A stretch of DNA of 64,000 nt from Variovorax sp. V213 (GTDB lineage: Bacteria > Pseudomonadota > Gammaproteobacteria > Burkholderiales > Burkholderiaceae_C), in contig NZ_AP028664.1 of NCBI RefSeq assembly GCF_041154455.1, forward strand, positions 1,923,001 to 1,987,000, given 5' to 3'. Below the pieces are notes generated by a model. The model ran no database searches and was not told the DNA's origin. It was given only the letters and a program-made list of their open reading frames with translations. This document shows, piece after piece, positions 14,068 to 26,050 of this stretch. Position 1 is the first letter of the stretch; each line of letters starts with the position of its first letter. Made by a program: the position numbers and the translations under genes.

Positions 14068-14889
14068 TCAGCGTAGGAACACATGCTCCATGAACTGCCT
14101 GATGGGGTACTGGATCACGCTCTCTACCCTGGGGGGCAGTTCCAGCGGCCGCATCAGCATCTTGAGGGTGGCCCCCGGGCTGATGTTGGTGCGCACCGTG
14201 CCATTGATGCGTGCGCCCAGTTGCCGGATGTAGGCTGCATCGCCGGCCCGCTCGGGTGATCGAGCGCGGACCACGTGGCGGACGGCGCAGTCGGCATCCT
14301 CGCTCTTGAGTTCCAGCGTGCGCCGGCCGATGATGCCCAGCACGCGGACCCGGCCCAATTTTTCCTCTTGTCGGTAGCGCCGGAAAAAGCGGTAGAAGTG
14401 CTTGTAATGGCTGACCTCATCGGCCGCAATGCGGCTCGCCAGATCGCGCAGCACCGGCTCGGTGGTGGCGCGCGCCAGGGCCCGGTAGTAGCTGGCGGTG
14501 CCGGTCTCGACCACGCAGCGCGCGGCCAGTTCGAGTCCGCGCGTCGGGGAGAGGAGTTCCACCTTGCAGTAGGTGGCGTATTCCCCCAGAAAGCCGCGGT
14601 AGGCGGTTTCCCAGTCGAATTCGGGCCAGACATGGGATACATAGGCGCGCAGCGCCCGGCCGTGCTGCAGTTCCTCGGCTTCCCAGTGGTGGGTGAGCCA
14701 GGCCGTGACTTCGTTGTCGCCGCGGAAAAAGTCGACCAGATTCTGGGTGTAGAGGTCCGAACCGCTTTCGATGAACGAGGCGGAGGCAACGAGGTAGAAA
14801 AGGTTTTCGTCCTGGCGGACTTCTGCTCGCGCAATGCGCGAAAAGTCCAGATCCTCGATCTTCCAGGGTGCTGCCTCTTGACCTGCCAT
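14068..14889 (-). CDS. Ferritin-like (putative diiron) protein
   Basis: The ATG of MAGQEAAPW lies 5 bases after AAGGAG, which fixes the start (273 residues). The protein is helical with carboxylate/histidine motifs of ferritin-like diiron proteins: HHWEAEELQHG near residues 65-75, an E in ETGTASYYRAL near 130, and ADEVSHYKHFYRFF near 160. These could ligate two irons as in acyl-ACP desaturase relatives or rubrerythrins. The C-terminal part (about 180-273) lacks these motifs. Substrate and reaction are unknown. It is divergent from alaS across about 250 bases. Confidence 0.65.
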   Translation of the reverse strand: MAGQEAAPWKIEDLDFSRIARAEVRQDENLFYLVASASFIESGSDLYTQNLVDFFRGDNEVTAWLTHHWEAEELQHGRALRAYVSHVWPEFDWETAYRGFLGEYATYCKVELLSPTRGLELAARCVVETGTASYYRALARATTEPVLRDLASRIAADEVSHYKHFYRFFRRYRQEEKLGRVRVLGIIGRRTLELKSEDADCAVRHVVRARSPERAGDAAYIRQLGARINGTVRTNISPGATLKMLMRPLELPPRVESVIQYPIRQFMEHVFLR

Positions 14890-15034
14890 GCATGCTCCTT
14901 GATTCACCTTTGAAACGAATAGGACGAGGCCCGGCGCATTTGGTTCTGCGCGCTAACGTTCATATTAGTTTCAGGGTTCCGGGGGCCGGGCAGTGCCGCT
15001 CCCGGCTGCGGGGGCGCGGTCCGGTAGCCAAACC

Positions 15035-15040
15035 TATAAT
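15035..15040 (+). promoter_or_regulatory. Candidate -10 element of the alaS promoter
   Basis: A perfect TATAAT lies about 100 bases before the alaS start, in an otherwise GC-rich divergent region. I see no good -35 hexamer at 16-18 bases upstream, so the promoter assignment is moderate. Confidence 0.45.
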
Positions 15041-15143
15041 CGATTGTTCAAGCAAATCAAGCAGTCAGGTCGGTTCGACGCCGTGGTTTCGACGAGAGGG
15101 TCGCCATCGCCAGGCCGCCCTCGACAGCAGACGAAATCCAAAG

Positions 15144-17767
<2,624 letters not shown>

Positions 17768-17768
<1 letters not shown>

Positions 17769-18871
17769 TGGCCTCTACCGAGGTGCTCGGCCACCCTCCC
17801 GGCGAAGTGCTGGTGATGGGGGCGGGCACCATCGGTTGCTTCATCGGCGGCAGCCTGGCGGCGGCGGGTGTTCCCGTCACCTTCGTCGGCCGGCCACGCG
17901 TGCTGCGGGGCCTTGCGGAACATGGCCTCACGCTGAGCGACCTCGAAGGCGGTACGCATCGCCTGCCGGCCGCCGGCCTTCGGTTGAGCGAGCAGGTGCC
18001 CGCAGGGGCCACGCCGGCATTGGTGCTCCTGTGCGTGAAGAGCGGCGCCACGGCCGAGGCGGCCGCCGAGCTTGCCTTTGCATTGCCCGCGGGCACCACG
18101 GTTGTCTCGTTCCAGAACGGCATTTCCAACTGTGCCGCGGCCTCGCAGGCGGGGCCCACGCTCGGCGTGCTGCCTGGCATGGTGCCGTACAACGTGGCCG
18201 AGATCGGCCCGGGTGCCTTTCACCGTGGCACGGCCGGACGGCTGGCCGCCAAGGACGACACCGCACTGCGGCCGTGGCAGCCGGTCTTCGAGCGTGCGGG
18301 CGTGCCGCTCGACCTGTACGCCGACCTGCTGCCGGTGCAATGGGGCAAGCTGCTGCTCAACCTCAACAACCCCGTCAATGCGCTCTCCGGGCTGCCGCTG
18401 CGCGAAGAACTGCTGCAGCGTGGCTACCGGCGCTGCTTTGCCGCGCTGATCGACGAGGCGCTGGGCGTGCTCGGCCGGGCCGGCATTGCGCCGGCACAGG
18501 TGGCCGCGGTGCCGGCGCAGCGGCTGTCCGCGGTGTTGCGGCTGCCCGACTGGCTGTTTCGCATCGTCGCGGCGCGCATGCTGTGCATCGATGCCAAGGC
18601 CCGCTCCAGCATGGCGGACGACCTGGCGCTCGGACGGCGCACCGAAATCGATGCGCTCAGCGGCGAAGTCGTGCGGCTTGCGCAAGACCATGACCTGGAC
18701 GCGCCCCGCAACGCAAGAATGTTCGCGCTGCTCGAAGACTGGCCGCGCCAGCCCAGGCGCCTGGACGGCACGGCAATTGCAAGACGCACTCGGCCTGTAG
18801 CGCGGAACCTTGTACCCTCGGGGCCGGTGTCGCGTGCGGCTTTCAAGGGGTTGTTCTCATGCAGGTTCTGA
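17768..18871 (+). CDS. panE: 2-dehydropantoate 2-reductase family protein, 3' end probably frameshifted
   Basis: This ketopantoate reductase family (PanE/ApbA) uses NADPH; ketopantoate reduction is a step of pantothenate synthesis. The N-terminal Rossmann motif GAGTIGCFIGG is near residues 17-27. The C-terminal helical domain carries LPVQWGKLLLNLNNPVNAL with the family's catalytic Lys, and RSSMADDLALGRRTEIDAL. As read the protein has 367 residues and overlaps dadA by 13 bases. At 18,770-18,776 the other frame continues as QLQDALGL and stops at 18,800, giving the usual family ending, so one base appears to be inserted near 18,773. Paralogues of this family often act on other 2-oxo acids, so the exact substrate is not certain. 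Confidence 0.8.
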
Positions 18872-20118
18872 TCCTCGGCAGCGGTGTCATCGGCACCTCG
18901 GTGGCCTACTACCTGGCGCGTGCGGGCCACGACGTGACGGTGCTCGAGCGCCAGCCGGCGCCCGCGCTCGAAACGAGCTTCGGCAATGCGGGCGAGGTGT
19001 CGCCCGGCTACTCCGCGCCTTGGGCCGGGCCTGGCGTGCCGCTCAAGGCCATCAAGTGGATGCTCATGCAGCACAGCCCGTTGGTGATCAAGCCCATGCT
19101 CGATCCGGCCATGTGGCGCTGGGGCCTGTCGATGCTGTGCAATTGCACGCAGGCGCGCTACGAGCTCAACAAGGGCCGCATGGTCCGGCTCGCCGAATAC
19201 AGCCGCGATTGCCTGAAGACGCTGCGTGCCGACACCGGCATCCGGTATGACGAACGCGCGCTGGGCACGCTGCAGCTCTTCCGAACCCAGAAGCAGCTCG
19301 ACGGCATTGCCAAGGACGTGGAAGTGCTCAAGGCCTCCGGCGTGCCCTACCAGGTGCTCGACCGCGAGGGCTGCGTGCAATACGAACCGGCGCTCGCGGC
19401 AGTGAAGGGCAAGTTCGTCGGCGGGCTGCGCCTGCCGGGCGACGAGACCGGCGACTGCTTCAAGTTCACGCAGGCGCTGGCCACGCTGGCCGAGGCGGCC
19501 GGCGCCAAGTTCCGCTTCGGCGTGGGCATCCAGGCCATCGAGCACGGCGCCGCCGGCGTCACCGCCGTGAGAACCGACGCCGGCAGCTTCACCGCAGAAC
19601 GCTACGTGGTGGCACTGGGCAGCTACTCGCCGGCCATGGTCAAGCCGCTGGGCATCGACCTGCCGGTGTACCCGGTCAAGGGCTTCTCGATCACGGTGCC
19701 CATTTCCGATGCCAGCGGCGCGCCCGAATCCACGGTGATGGACGAGACCTTCAAGGTGGCCGTCACCCGGCTCGGCGACCGCATCCGCGTTGGCGGCACC
19801 GCGCAGCTCTCGGGCTTCGACCTGGCGCTCGATGCCGGGCGGCGCGACACGCTCGAGCATGTCGTGACCGATCTCTTTCCGAGGGGCGGTGATGTGCGCG
19901 AGGCTTCCTTCTGGACCGGCCTGCGCCCCATGACTCCGGACGGCACGCCGGTGATCGGCGCCACGCGCATTCCCAACCTGATGCTGAGCACCGGCCACGG
20001 CACGCTCGGCTGGACCATGGCGGCGGGCACGGGCCGCGTGATGGCCGATCTGATCGACGGCAGGCAGCCCGCGATCGACATGGAAGGCCTGACGGTGGCG
20101 CGCTACGGCGGGAGCTGA
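18859..20118 (+). CDS. dadA: D-amino acid dehydrogenase, small subunit
   Basis: This 419-residue FAD enzyme oxidises D-amino acids, chiefly D-alanine, to 2-oxo acids and ammonia, passing electrons to the respiratory chain at the membrane. The N-terminal dinucleotide motif MQVLILGSGVIGTSVAYYLA is followed by ETSFGNAGEVSPGYSAPWAGPG, typical of DadA. The C-terminus has the FAD-contacting GLRPMTPDGTPVIG and LSTGHGTLGWTMAAGTG. Length is normal. It follows the panE-like gene closely and, once the presumed frameshift is corrected, would start 58 bases after it. The link with alaS (alanine) is suggestive but may be chance. Confidence 0.92.
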   Translation: MQVLILGSGVIGTSVAYYLARAGHDVTVLERQPAPALETSFGNAGEVSPGYSAPWAGPGVPLKAIKWMLMQHSPLVIKPMLDPAMWRWGLSMLCNCTQARYELNKGRMVRLAEYSRDCLKTLRADTGIRYDERALGTLQLFRTQKQLDGIAKDVEVLKASGVPYQVLDREGCVQYEPALAAVKGKFVGGLRLPGDETGDCFKFTQALATLAEAAGAKFRFGVGIQAIEHGAAGVTAVRTDAGSFTAERYVVALGSYSPAMVKPLGIDLPVYPVKGFSITVPISDASGAPESTVMDETFKVAVTRLGDRIRVGGTAQLSGFDLALDAGRRDTLEHVVTDLFPRGGDVREASFWTGLRPMTPDGTPVIGATRIPNLMLSTGHGTLGWTMAAGTGRVMADLIDGRQPAIDMEGLTVARYGGS

Positions 20119-20325
20119 TCAAGCGGCGCTGCGCGACATCTTCCGGGCTGCCGCGCAATCAGTGTGGCTCCATGGTCACACCGGATTCGCCGGATGCTCC
20201 TGCCCCGCATGCTGCGCGCGGCATGAAGAAAGAACCATCTTCGTAGCGCATTGCGCGCATGCAATCGATGACTCCATTCGTCGTATGGCGCGCGAACATT
20301 TTGAGAGGGAAAAGTTCCGTGCTTC

Positions 20326-20356
20326 GTTGACGCTGTCATCTGTGCTCAGCTAAAAA
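20326..20356 (+). promoter_or_regulatory. Candidate sigma-70 promoter before the small reading frame
   Basis: TTGACG at 20,326-20,331 and TAAAAA at 20,351-20,356 with a 19-base spacer lie about 30 bases before a strong Shine-Dalgarno. The spacer is long, so activity may be weak. Confidence 0.35.
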
Positions 20357-20385
20357 TGTGCGCACTTCCAAGGAGGGAGACGCAC

Positions 20386-20487
20386 GTGAAGCTATTCAGA
20401 ACAGCTACAAGAGAACTTGCCGTTGCGACCGCTATTTCAATCGTCATCGACGTGCACGAGTACGCAGCGATGACGCGCTTGCACTAA
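20386..20487 (+). CDS. Possible 33-residue small protein
   Basis: A GTG codon follows AAGGAGGGAGACGCAC, a near-perfect Shine-Dalgarno 7-8 bases away, and opens a frame of 33 codons ending TAA. The predicted peptide begins MKLFRTATRELAVATAISIVID and ends HEYAAMTRLH. It has a basic N-terminus and a moderately hydrophobic middle, but no clear membrane helix. The candidate promoter just upstream supports it. No homologue is recognised. It could also be a leader peptide or chance. Confidence 0.35.
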   Translation: MKLFRTATRELAVATAISIVIDVHEYAAMTRLH

Positions 20488-20810
20488 GCCAACCGTCCAG
20501 GCACTCAGGCTCAGCCGCATTCCATCGCCCTCGCGCATCGACGGGAATGGAACCCATCACTCCCCGCATCCTGGGGCCACCTGCATTGCTCGCGAGGTGG
20601 TCCGGTGCTGCACGTTCGTGCCGCGCCGGCTGAAAAAACAAAGCATGGCTAGCTCCCGCTTTTCCTGACGAACGTCTCGTTCGCCGGGAGGGTGCGGTGC
20701 TACCTGCTCGATGTGTCGGTCATTCCATCACTGCGCGCGTTCGTGCATTGCCGGCTATCCGCCGGTGCATGCACAGCGGCGCTTGTCTTTACCAAGAGGC
20801 GTTCATCATC
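20488..20810. other. Non-coding leader region before the M1 peptidase gene
   Basis: I find no convincing gene. A short dyad CGAAC/GTTCG lies at 20,669-20,683. An in-frame extension of the peptidase gene back to about 20,697 lacks coding character, so the true start is taken at 20,811. Confidence 0.4.
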
Positions 20811-23030
20811 ATGAAGAAATTTGTCAAGCCAGCCGTCAATCATCTGGCCATCACTGCCGTGACACTTGCCACCCTCGTGGCTTGCGGCGGTGGAGGAGGC
20901 GGCGGCGACTCTTCCCTGGGAGGCAGCGCGCTGAGTGCGCCCTCGCTCGCGGCGGACAGTTCCGCATCGCCCAAGGCGCCCGACGACGGACCGGCGCTTG
21001 CACCGGACGCGGCCGTGGCCCAGATCGACCGGTCCGCGAAGCCGATGGAACTGCCCGACACCGTCTGGCCCGTCAACTACAAGTTGTGGTTCCGGCCCGA
21101 TGCGCAGCTCAAGACCTTCGTGGGGCGAGGCGACGTGGAGATCGAAGTGCTCAAGCCGGTCGATGCGATCGTCGTGGCCGCGCACAACCTGAAGTTTGCC
21201 AACGGCCGAACCACCTTGCGCAAACTGTCGAATCCCTCCGAGGCGATTGCGCTTATTCCCACGCCGCAGACGCTGGGCGACTTCGTTCAGCTGCGGCTCA
21301 ACGACGGGCAGATTGCCAAGGGCAAGTACCTGCTGCACATGGAGTGGGACGGCAAGATCCAGTTCTCGGATGCGGAGTACTGCCCGCCCGAGGAAATGGC
21401 GCGCAACCCGTTCTGCTCGGCCGCGACCGGCGTCTTCAAGGTGGGCCTTTCCACGCCCGAAGGCGTCAGTAGCGATGCCATCGTGACGCAGGGCGAAACC
21501 AACTATGCGCGGCAATGGTTCCCGGGCTGGGACGAGCCGGCCTTCCGCCACACCTTCGAGATCTCGGCCGAGGTGCCGGGCGACTGGCAGACCGTGTCGA
21601 ACGCCGCGCAGAAGTCGGCCGTCAAGCTGCCCGACGGCTACCAGCAGGTGTCGTTCGAGAAGACGCCTTCGATGCCGATGTACCTCGCCTTCTTTGGCGG
21701 TGGCAAGTTCGACATTCTCTCGGACACCTTCAAGAGTCCGCTCGACGGCAGCGAGATGCCGCTGCGCTGGTTCACGCCGCCGGGCCGCTCCAGCTGGGCC
21801 ACCTTCGCGATGGAATGGACCAAGGTGGCCATGGACTACTACTACAACTACACCGGCATTCCGCTGCCGTTCAAGAAGTTCGACACCGTGGCGGCCAACG
21901 ACAGCTACGACAACAAGCCCAACACCGGCTTTGGCGGCATGGAGAACTGGGGCTCCATCTTCGAGTTTGCCGACCGCGTGCTGACCAAGCCGGGCGACAC
22001 GCCCACGCTGTACTCGGTGACGGTGGTCACGCACGAAATTGCGCACCAGTGGTTCGGCGACCTGGTCACGCTCGACTGGTGGGACAACGTGTGGCTCAAC
22101 GAATCGTTCGCGCGCTGGTTCGACCGCCGCACCACGATCAAATTCCACCCCGACTACTACAGCTTCTCCGACTACGTGCTGGACAAGCACACCGTGGTGG
22201 TGGCGGACCTGCGCAATACCGCGGTGCCCGTGCAGCGCAACTTGAATGATGCGGGCTCCTTCGGCTTCATCAGCCCTTCGATCTTCGTCTACAACAAGGG
22301 CAGCCACGTGCTGGAGATGATCCAGAACTACATCGGCGAGGAGGCAATGCAGAAGGGTCTGCAGATCTACCTGAAAGACTATGCCTTCGGCAACGTCACG
22401 CCGTCGCGGCTGTGGAGCTCGCTCGAGAAGGCGAGCGGCGGCAAGAAGGTGACCGACATCGGCGACAGCTTCATCCGGCAGACCGGCGTGCCGCTGCTGA
22501 CGGTGGACGCGCAATGCGCGGGCGACCGCACCTACGTGTCGATCAGCCAGGAGCCGTTTCCCAACCAGAACGTCTATCCGGCGTCTTCGTGGACCATTCC
22601 CGTGACGCTGGCCTACGGCGATGCGATGGAACAGCGCAAGACCTTCGTGATGGCGAGCAGCACCACGCAGCTGGATCTTCCGGGCTGCACCGCGGTGCTT
22701 GCCGGGCCGACCGGGCAGGACTACTACGTGAGCAACTACAGCACCCAGTCGTGGAGCGACCTGCTGGCCAAGGCGCAGAACTTTGCGGACAACAAGCCGC
22801 TGCTGCTCAATATCGAAAGGGACGCGTTTCGCCTGCTGTCGGTCGGCCGCATCACGCAGGCGCAGTACGACCAGATCAAGAACATCGTCAACCTGCCGTC
22901 CACGCTCCTTGCCAAGACCGAGGCCAGCCAGCAGAAGACGATGGTGCAGGACGCGGGCGGCAAGGAGGACTATCCGCACGCGCTGCGCTACCAGGGCAGC
23001 CTGAAGCTGCGCGACAACGAGAAGCGCTGA
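20811..23030 (+). CDS. M1-family metallo-aminopeptidase, exported as a lipoprotein
   Basis: The 739-residue protein starts MKKFVKPAVNHL and has a lipoprotein signal with lipobox LVAC at about 22-25, followed by a Gly/Ser linker. The M1 peptidase body has the exopeptidase motif GMEN (376-379) and the zinc site HEIAHQW (H408, E409, H412) with E431 in WLNESFA, 18 residues after H412. All catalytic residues are present. It would trim N-terminal amino acids from peptides outside the cytoplasm, in the periplasm or at the outer membrane. Cytoplasmic PepN-type enzymes lack such a lipobox. The stop overlaps the ATG of the following lipoprotein gene, so they probably work together. Confidence 0.88.
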   Translation: MKKFVKPAVNHLAITAVTLATLVACGGGGGGGDSSLGGSALSAPSLAADSSASPKAPDDGPALAPDAAVAQIDRSAKPMELPDTVWPVNYKLWFRPDAQLKTFVGRGDVEIEVLKPVDAIVVAAHNLKFANGRTTLRKLSNPSEAIALIPTPQTLGDFVQLRLNDGQIAKGKYLLHMEWDGKIQFSDAEYCPPEEMARNPFCSAATGVFKVGLSTPEGVSSDAIVTQGETNYARQWFPGWDEPAFRHTFEISAEVPGDWQTVSNAAQKSAVKLPDGYQQVSFEKTPSMPMYLAFFGGGKFDILSDTFKSPLDGSEMPLRWFTPPGRSSWATFAMEWTKVAMDYYYNYTGIPLPFKKFDTVAANDSYDNKPNTGFGGMENWGSIFEFADRVLTKPGDTPTLYSVTVVTHEIAHQWFGDLVTLDWWDNVWLNESFARWFDRRTTIKFHPDYYSFSDYVLDKHTVVVADLRNTAVPVQRNLNDAGSFGFISPSIFVYNKGSHVLEMIQNYIGEEAMQKGLQIYLKDYAFGNVTPSRLWSSLEKASGGKKVTDIGDSFIRQTGVPLLTVDAQCAGDRTYVSISQEPFPNQNVYPASSWTIPVTLAYGDAMEQRKTFVMASSTTQLDLPGCTAVLAGPTGQDYYVSNYSTQSWSDLLAKAQNFADNKPLLLNIERDAFRLLSVGRITQAQYDQIKNIVNLPSTLLAKTEASQQKTMVQDAGGKEDYPHALRYQGSLKLRDNEKR

Positions 23031-23452
23031 TGAGCATCACCATGAAAAAAGCACTGAACTGTCTGGTGGCCGGCGCATCGGCGCTGCTGTTGCTGACCGC
23101 TTGCGGCGCGCGCGGCGGGCCCGAGGCTGAACTGGTCGGCGTCTACGCCGTGAAGAAGAACGGCGTTCTGAAGGAACTGGTCAAGATCGAGCGGCAGGGC
23201 GGCCGCTACATCATGCGTGACAAGGTGCGCACCGCCGAGTGGAGCGAACCCAAGATGCAGATGGAGCCCGTCACGCGCGAAGCCTGGCGCCGTATCACCA
23301 CCGACACCGGGAACACCGCCTTCGTCGGCGTGGCGAGCGGGCAGCTCGGCGTGTTCAAGGTGCCGCCGGGCTGGAAGAAGAACGACTTCAGCACCGGAAC
23401 CGGGTACTTCCTGTTCTATTCGCAAGGACCCGTCGAGGTCCACAAGCTGTGA
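23030..23452 (+). CDS. Small lipoprotein coupled to the M1 peptidase
   Basis: The 140-residue protein starts in a TGATG overlap with the peptidase stop; MKKALNCL four codons later is an alternative start. A signal sequence with lipobox LLTAC is followed by a short Gly/Arg linker and a domain of about 105 residues with VYAVKKNGVLKELVKIERQGGRYIM that looks like beta strands. No family is recognised. Tight coupling suggests a partner or accessory of the peptidase at the same membrane. Confidence 0.65.
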   Translation: MSITMKKALNCLVAGASALLLLTACGARGGPEAELVGVYAVKKNGVLKELVKIERQGGRYIMRDKVRTAEWSEPKMQMEPVTREAWRRITTDTGNTAFVGVASGQLGVFKVPPGWKKNDFSTGTGYFLFYSQGPVEVHKL

Positions 23453-23474
23453 GCTGCGCGATGAGAGGCGTCGG

Positions 23475-24230
23475 CTAGGCTGCGGGCGCGACGATCGCGC
23501 CTTCGATGCCGTGGCGTTCGAGCGCGCTGGCCACGAAGCCGCTGGCCTTCATCTCCTCGACGAAGGCCGCGAGCAGGGCCTGTGCCTCGGCGCCGCGGCT
23601 GGCCGGCGTGCCCATGGCCTGCTGGATCACCATGAAGCGGCCGGGCAGCACACGCACGCCCGGTTCGCGCAGTGCCTCGCCCTCGAGCAGCTGGCGAATG
23701 CCGGCTGCCACCTCGACCTGCCCTGAACGCAGCGCCGCCAACGCGGCTGCCGCGCCCTGGAGCCGGACGATTTCGGCCTGCCTGATTTCGCGCGTGAGAA
23801 AGAGGTCGTAGGCGCTGCCCGCGCCAACCGAAATCCGTTGGCCCGCGCGGTCGATCTGGGCGTTGTCGGTGAGTTCGGATGCGTCGCGAACGAGGTAGCT
23901 GCCTTCGATCAGCACGTAGGGCGCGGTGAAGCGCAGCCCTTCGCTGCGCGCCGGGTCGATGGCGAAGAAGCCGATGTCGGCCTTCTCGTTCCTGACCGCG
24001 TCGACCGATGCCGCCGCCTTCTCGAACACCACGAGCTCGATGCCCACGCCGAGCCGGCGCGCGAGCTCGCGCGCGAGGTCGATCGACACGCCGACCGGTT
24101 CGCCCGTGGCCGCGTCCTTGTTCGCGAGGATCGGGTTGCCGAGATTGATCGACGCGCGCAGCGTGCCGCTGGGCGCGAAGGTGGAAACAAGAGCAGGGGC
24201 AATGGGCTGTGGCTGGGTCATGGCGTCCAT
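23475..24230 (-). CDS. Family 3 solute-binding protein without a signal peptide
   Basis: The 251-residue sequence has the fold signature of amino-acid-type periplasmic binding proteins: GTLRASINLGNPI, PVGVSIDLARELARRLGVGIELV, KADIGFFAIDPAR and YVLIEGSYLV. Normally these feed polar amino acids to an ABC permease. Here the N-terminus (MDAMTQPQPIAPAL) has no signal sequence, and no permease or ATPase genes adjoin it. It may act in the cytoplasm, have a mis-set start, or be a stand-alone protein. It converges with the lipoprotein gene ending at 23,452. Confidence 0.65.
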   Translation of the reverse strand: MDAMTQPQPIAPALVSTFAPSGTLRASINLGNPILANKDAATGEPVGVSIDLARELARRLGVGIELVVFEKAAASVDAVRNEKADIGFFAIDPARSEGLRFTAPYVLIEGSYLVRDASELTDNAQIDRAGQRISVGAGSAYDLFLTREIRQAEIVRLQGAAAALAALRSGQVEVAAGIRQLLEGEALREPGVRVLPGRFMVIQQAMGTPASRGAEAQALLAAFVEEMKASGFVASALERHGIEGAIVAPAA

Positions 24231-24281
24231 CGTTTCAGGAGGAGGATGAGCGCCAGTTTACTGACCGGCCGTATCAGCGCA

Positions 24282-25100
24282 TCAACGTGCCGTCAGCGGC
24301 TCGAGGCCGGTCTTCGCAATGGTCGGCGCGGCCTCGGGCGAATTGAGATAGCGGATCAGCTGGCGCGCTGCCTCGGGCTGCTTCGAGGCCGTGGCAATGC
24401 CGGCCGAGAACACCGTCACGCGCTGTACCTCGGCTGGCAGCGGGCCGATGTAGTCGATGCCTTCGATCGGCAGCAGTTCGCTGACCTGTTGCAGTCCCAG
24501 CGCCGCGTCGCCGCGCGCCACCACCGTACCCACGCGCTCGCTCAGGATGCGCTTGCTCTTGGGCTTGACCTGGTCTTCGATGCCGAGCTTCTTGAGCAGC
24601 TCGGTTTCGTAATAAGTGCCGCTGGCACTGGCCGAGTAGGCGATGGAAGGCGCGGCCAGCAGCGTGCGCTTGAGCGCATCGACCGTACTGATGTCGGGCT
24701 TGGGCGCACCCTTGCGCACCGCGAAGCCGATCGACGACCTGACCAGGTCGACCTGACTTCCCGGCACTACCTTGCCCTGCGCCACCAGCGCGTCGAGCGC
24801 CGGCCGCGCAAGGATCACCACGTCGGCCGGTTCGTTGCGCGACAACCGGCTCGGAATCGAATCCTCGGCATTGCCCATCGAAGCGCCATACGCGGTCTTG
24901 ACCGTGCGGCCGCTGCTGCGCTCGAAGCCTGGTCGCAGGTCGTTGTAGGCCGCGGTGAAACCGCCCGAGGTCATCACGTGGAGGTCACCGCCAGCGCGCG
25001 GCGGGCTGCCGAGGCTGCCGCATCCGGCAAGCACCGCCGCGGCGGCCAGCAGAACGGTGCGACGGGTCAGGCGATTCAACGAGAAAGGCTGGGATTTCAT
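24282..25100 (-). CDS. ModA-like substrate-binding lipoprotein
   Basis: Starting at MKSQPFSLNRL it has 272 residues, with a twin-Arg-like RLTRRTVLLAAAAVLAGC, where LAGC is a lipobox. The mature part shows the type 2 binding-protein pattern of the molybdate-binding family: HVMTSGGFTAAYNDLRPGFERSSGRTV, ADVVILARPALDALVAQGKV and a C-terminal AARQLIRYLNSPEAAP. ModA proteins bind molybdate or tungstate, but this branch is often found without transporter genes, and the ligand is unknown. Upstream is the divergent AraC regulator. Confidence 0.7.
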   Translation of the reverse strand: MKSQPFSLNRLTRRTVLLAAAAVLAGCGSLGSPPRAGGDLHVMTSGGFTAAYNDLRPGFERSSGRTVKTAYGASMGNAEDSIPSRLSRNEPADVVILARPALDALVAQGKVVPGSQVDLVRSSIGFAVRKGAPKPDISTVDALKRTLLAAPSIAYSASASGTYYETELLKKLGIEDQVKPKSKRILSERVGTVVARGDAALGLQQVSELLPIEGIDYIGPLPAEVQRVTVFSAGIATASKQPEAARQLIRYLNSPEAAPTIAKTGLEPLTAR

Positions 25101-25245
25101 GGCGTCTCCTGAGTGGTTTGCCTCCATCGTAGGCAGCGAGGCTGTCAATCAGCCTTCAGCATTTTTGGGGTAAGTACCAGGGCGGGCAGCTTGGCTGTCA
25201 GAATGGAGAAGGCGGCTGTTCGCTGATCGCTCCTTGTCGGGATCC

Positions 25246-26019
25246 ATGACCTATCTTCGCAGCGTTCTCTTCGAAAGCGAATCCATCGGCTGCCAGTTGG
25301 CCACGCTGGATGCTGCCGAGCCAACGTGGAGCGCGCCTTACCGCGTGCAAGGGCCTCGCTTGCTGCTGCCGCTGACGCAGCGCTTCGAATGCCGTCTTGG
25401 CGCCAACGCTTTCGTATGCGATCCGGCGGCCGCACTGTGGTTGTCGCCCGATGATCCGTACCAACTGAAGCGTCCGGTGGGTGGGCAGCGGAGCGTGGTT
25501 CTCGCGCTCGCGGAAGAGGTCGAGCCAGCGGGCCGGTCTTGTTTGCCGTCGAGCGGCCAGGCGATCTTGCGTCGATGCTTGCAAGCGAACGCGGCACTGG
25601 CGATCGACCCGCTGGAGATGCAGGAGCGCCTTCTCGGATTGGTCCAGAGCGTGCGGCCGGCCGATCGGCTCGGCCCGTCGAAGATCCATCGTGCGGTTGA
25701 ACGCGCGCGCGACTACATTGCCGCCGCGCCGGAGCGCGGCGACACACTGGACGACATTGCCCGCGCGGTGCACTGTTCGGCATTTCACCTGGCGCGCCGG
25801 TTTCGCATGCACACGGGAATGAGCCTGCACGGGTTTCGCAATCAGCTGCGAATGACGCTCGCGCTCGATCGCCTGCGCGAAGGCGAGCAGAGCATCAGCG
25901 CGCTCGCCCTTGACCTGGGCTTTGCAAGCCACGCGCACTTCACGGTGGCATTCAGGCGCGCCTTCGGAATGGCTCCGAGCCAGATGCGCACGAATCTGGA
26001 AGCGCCCCATCTGCATTGA
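25246..26019 (+). CDS. AraC-family transcriptional regulator
   Basis: I use the ATG of MTYLRSVLF (257 residues) instead of the TTG four codons earlier. The C-terminal 100 residues hold two helix-turn-helix motifs: TLDDIARAVHCSAFHLARRFRMHTG and SISALALDLGFASHAHFTVAFRRAFG, the AraC/XylS DNA-binding domain. The N-terminal half (about 1-120) is a cupin-like sensor region that does not reveal its ligand. Nearby targets would be the EamA exporter downstream and the ModA-like gene divergent from it. Confidence 0.88.
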   Translation: MTYLRSVLFESESIGCQLATLDAAEPTWSAPYRVQGPRLLLPLTQRFECRLGANAFVCDPAAALWLSPDDPYQLKRPVGGQRSVVLALAEEVEPAGRSCLPSSGQAILRRCLQANAALAIDPLEMQERLLGLVQSVRPADRLGPSKIHRAVERARDYIAAAPERGDTLDDIARAVHCSAFHLARRFRMHTGMSLHGFRNQLRMTLALDRLREGEQSISALALDLGFASHAHFTVAFRRAFGMAPSQMRTNLEAPHLH

Positions 26020-26050
26020 TTGAACACTGCGTGCTTCATCTCAACGGAGC

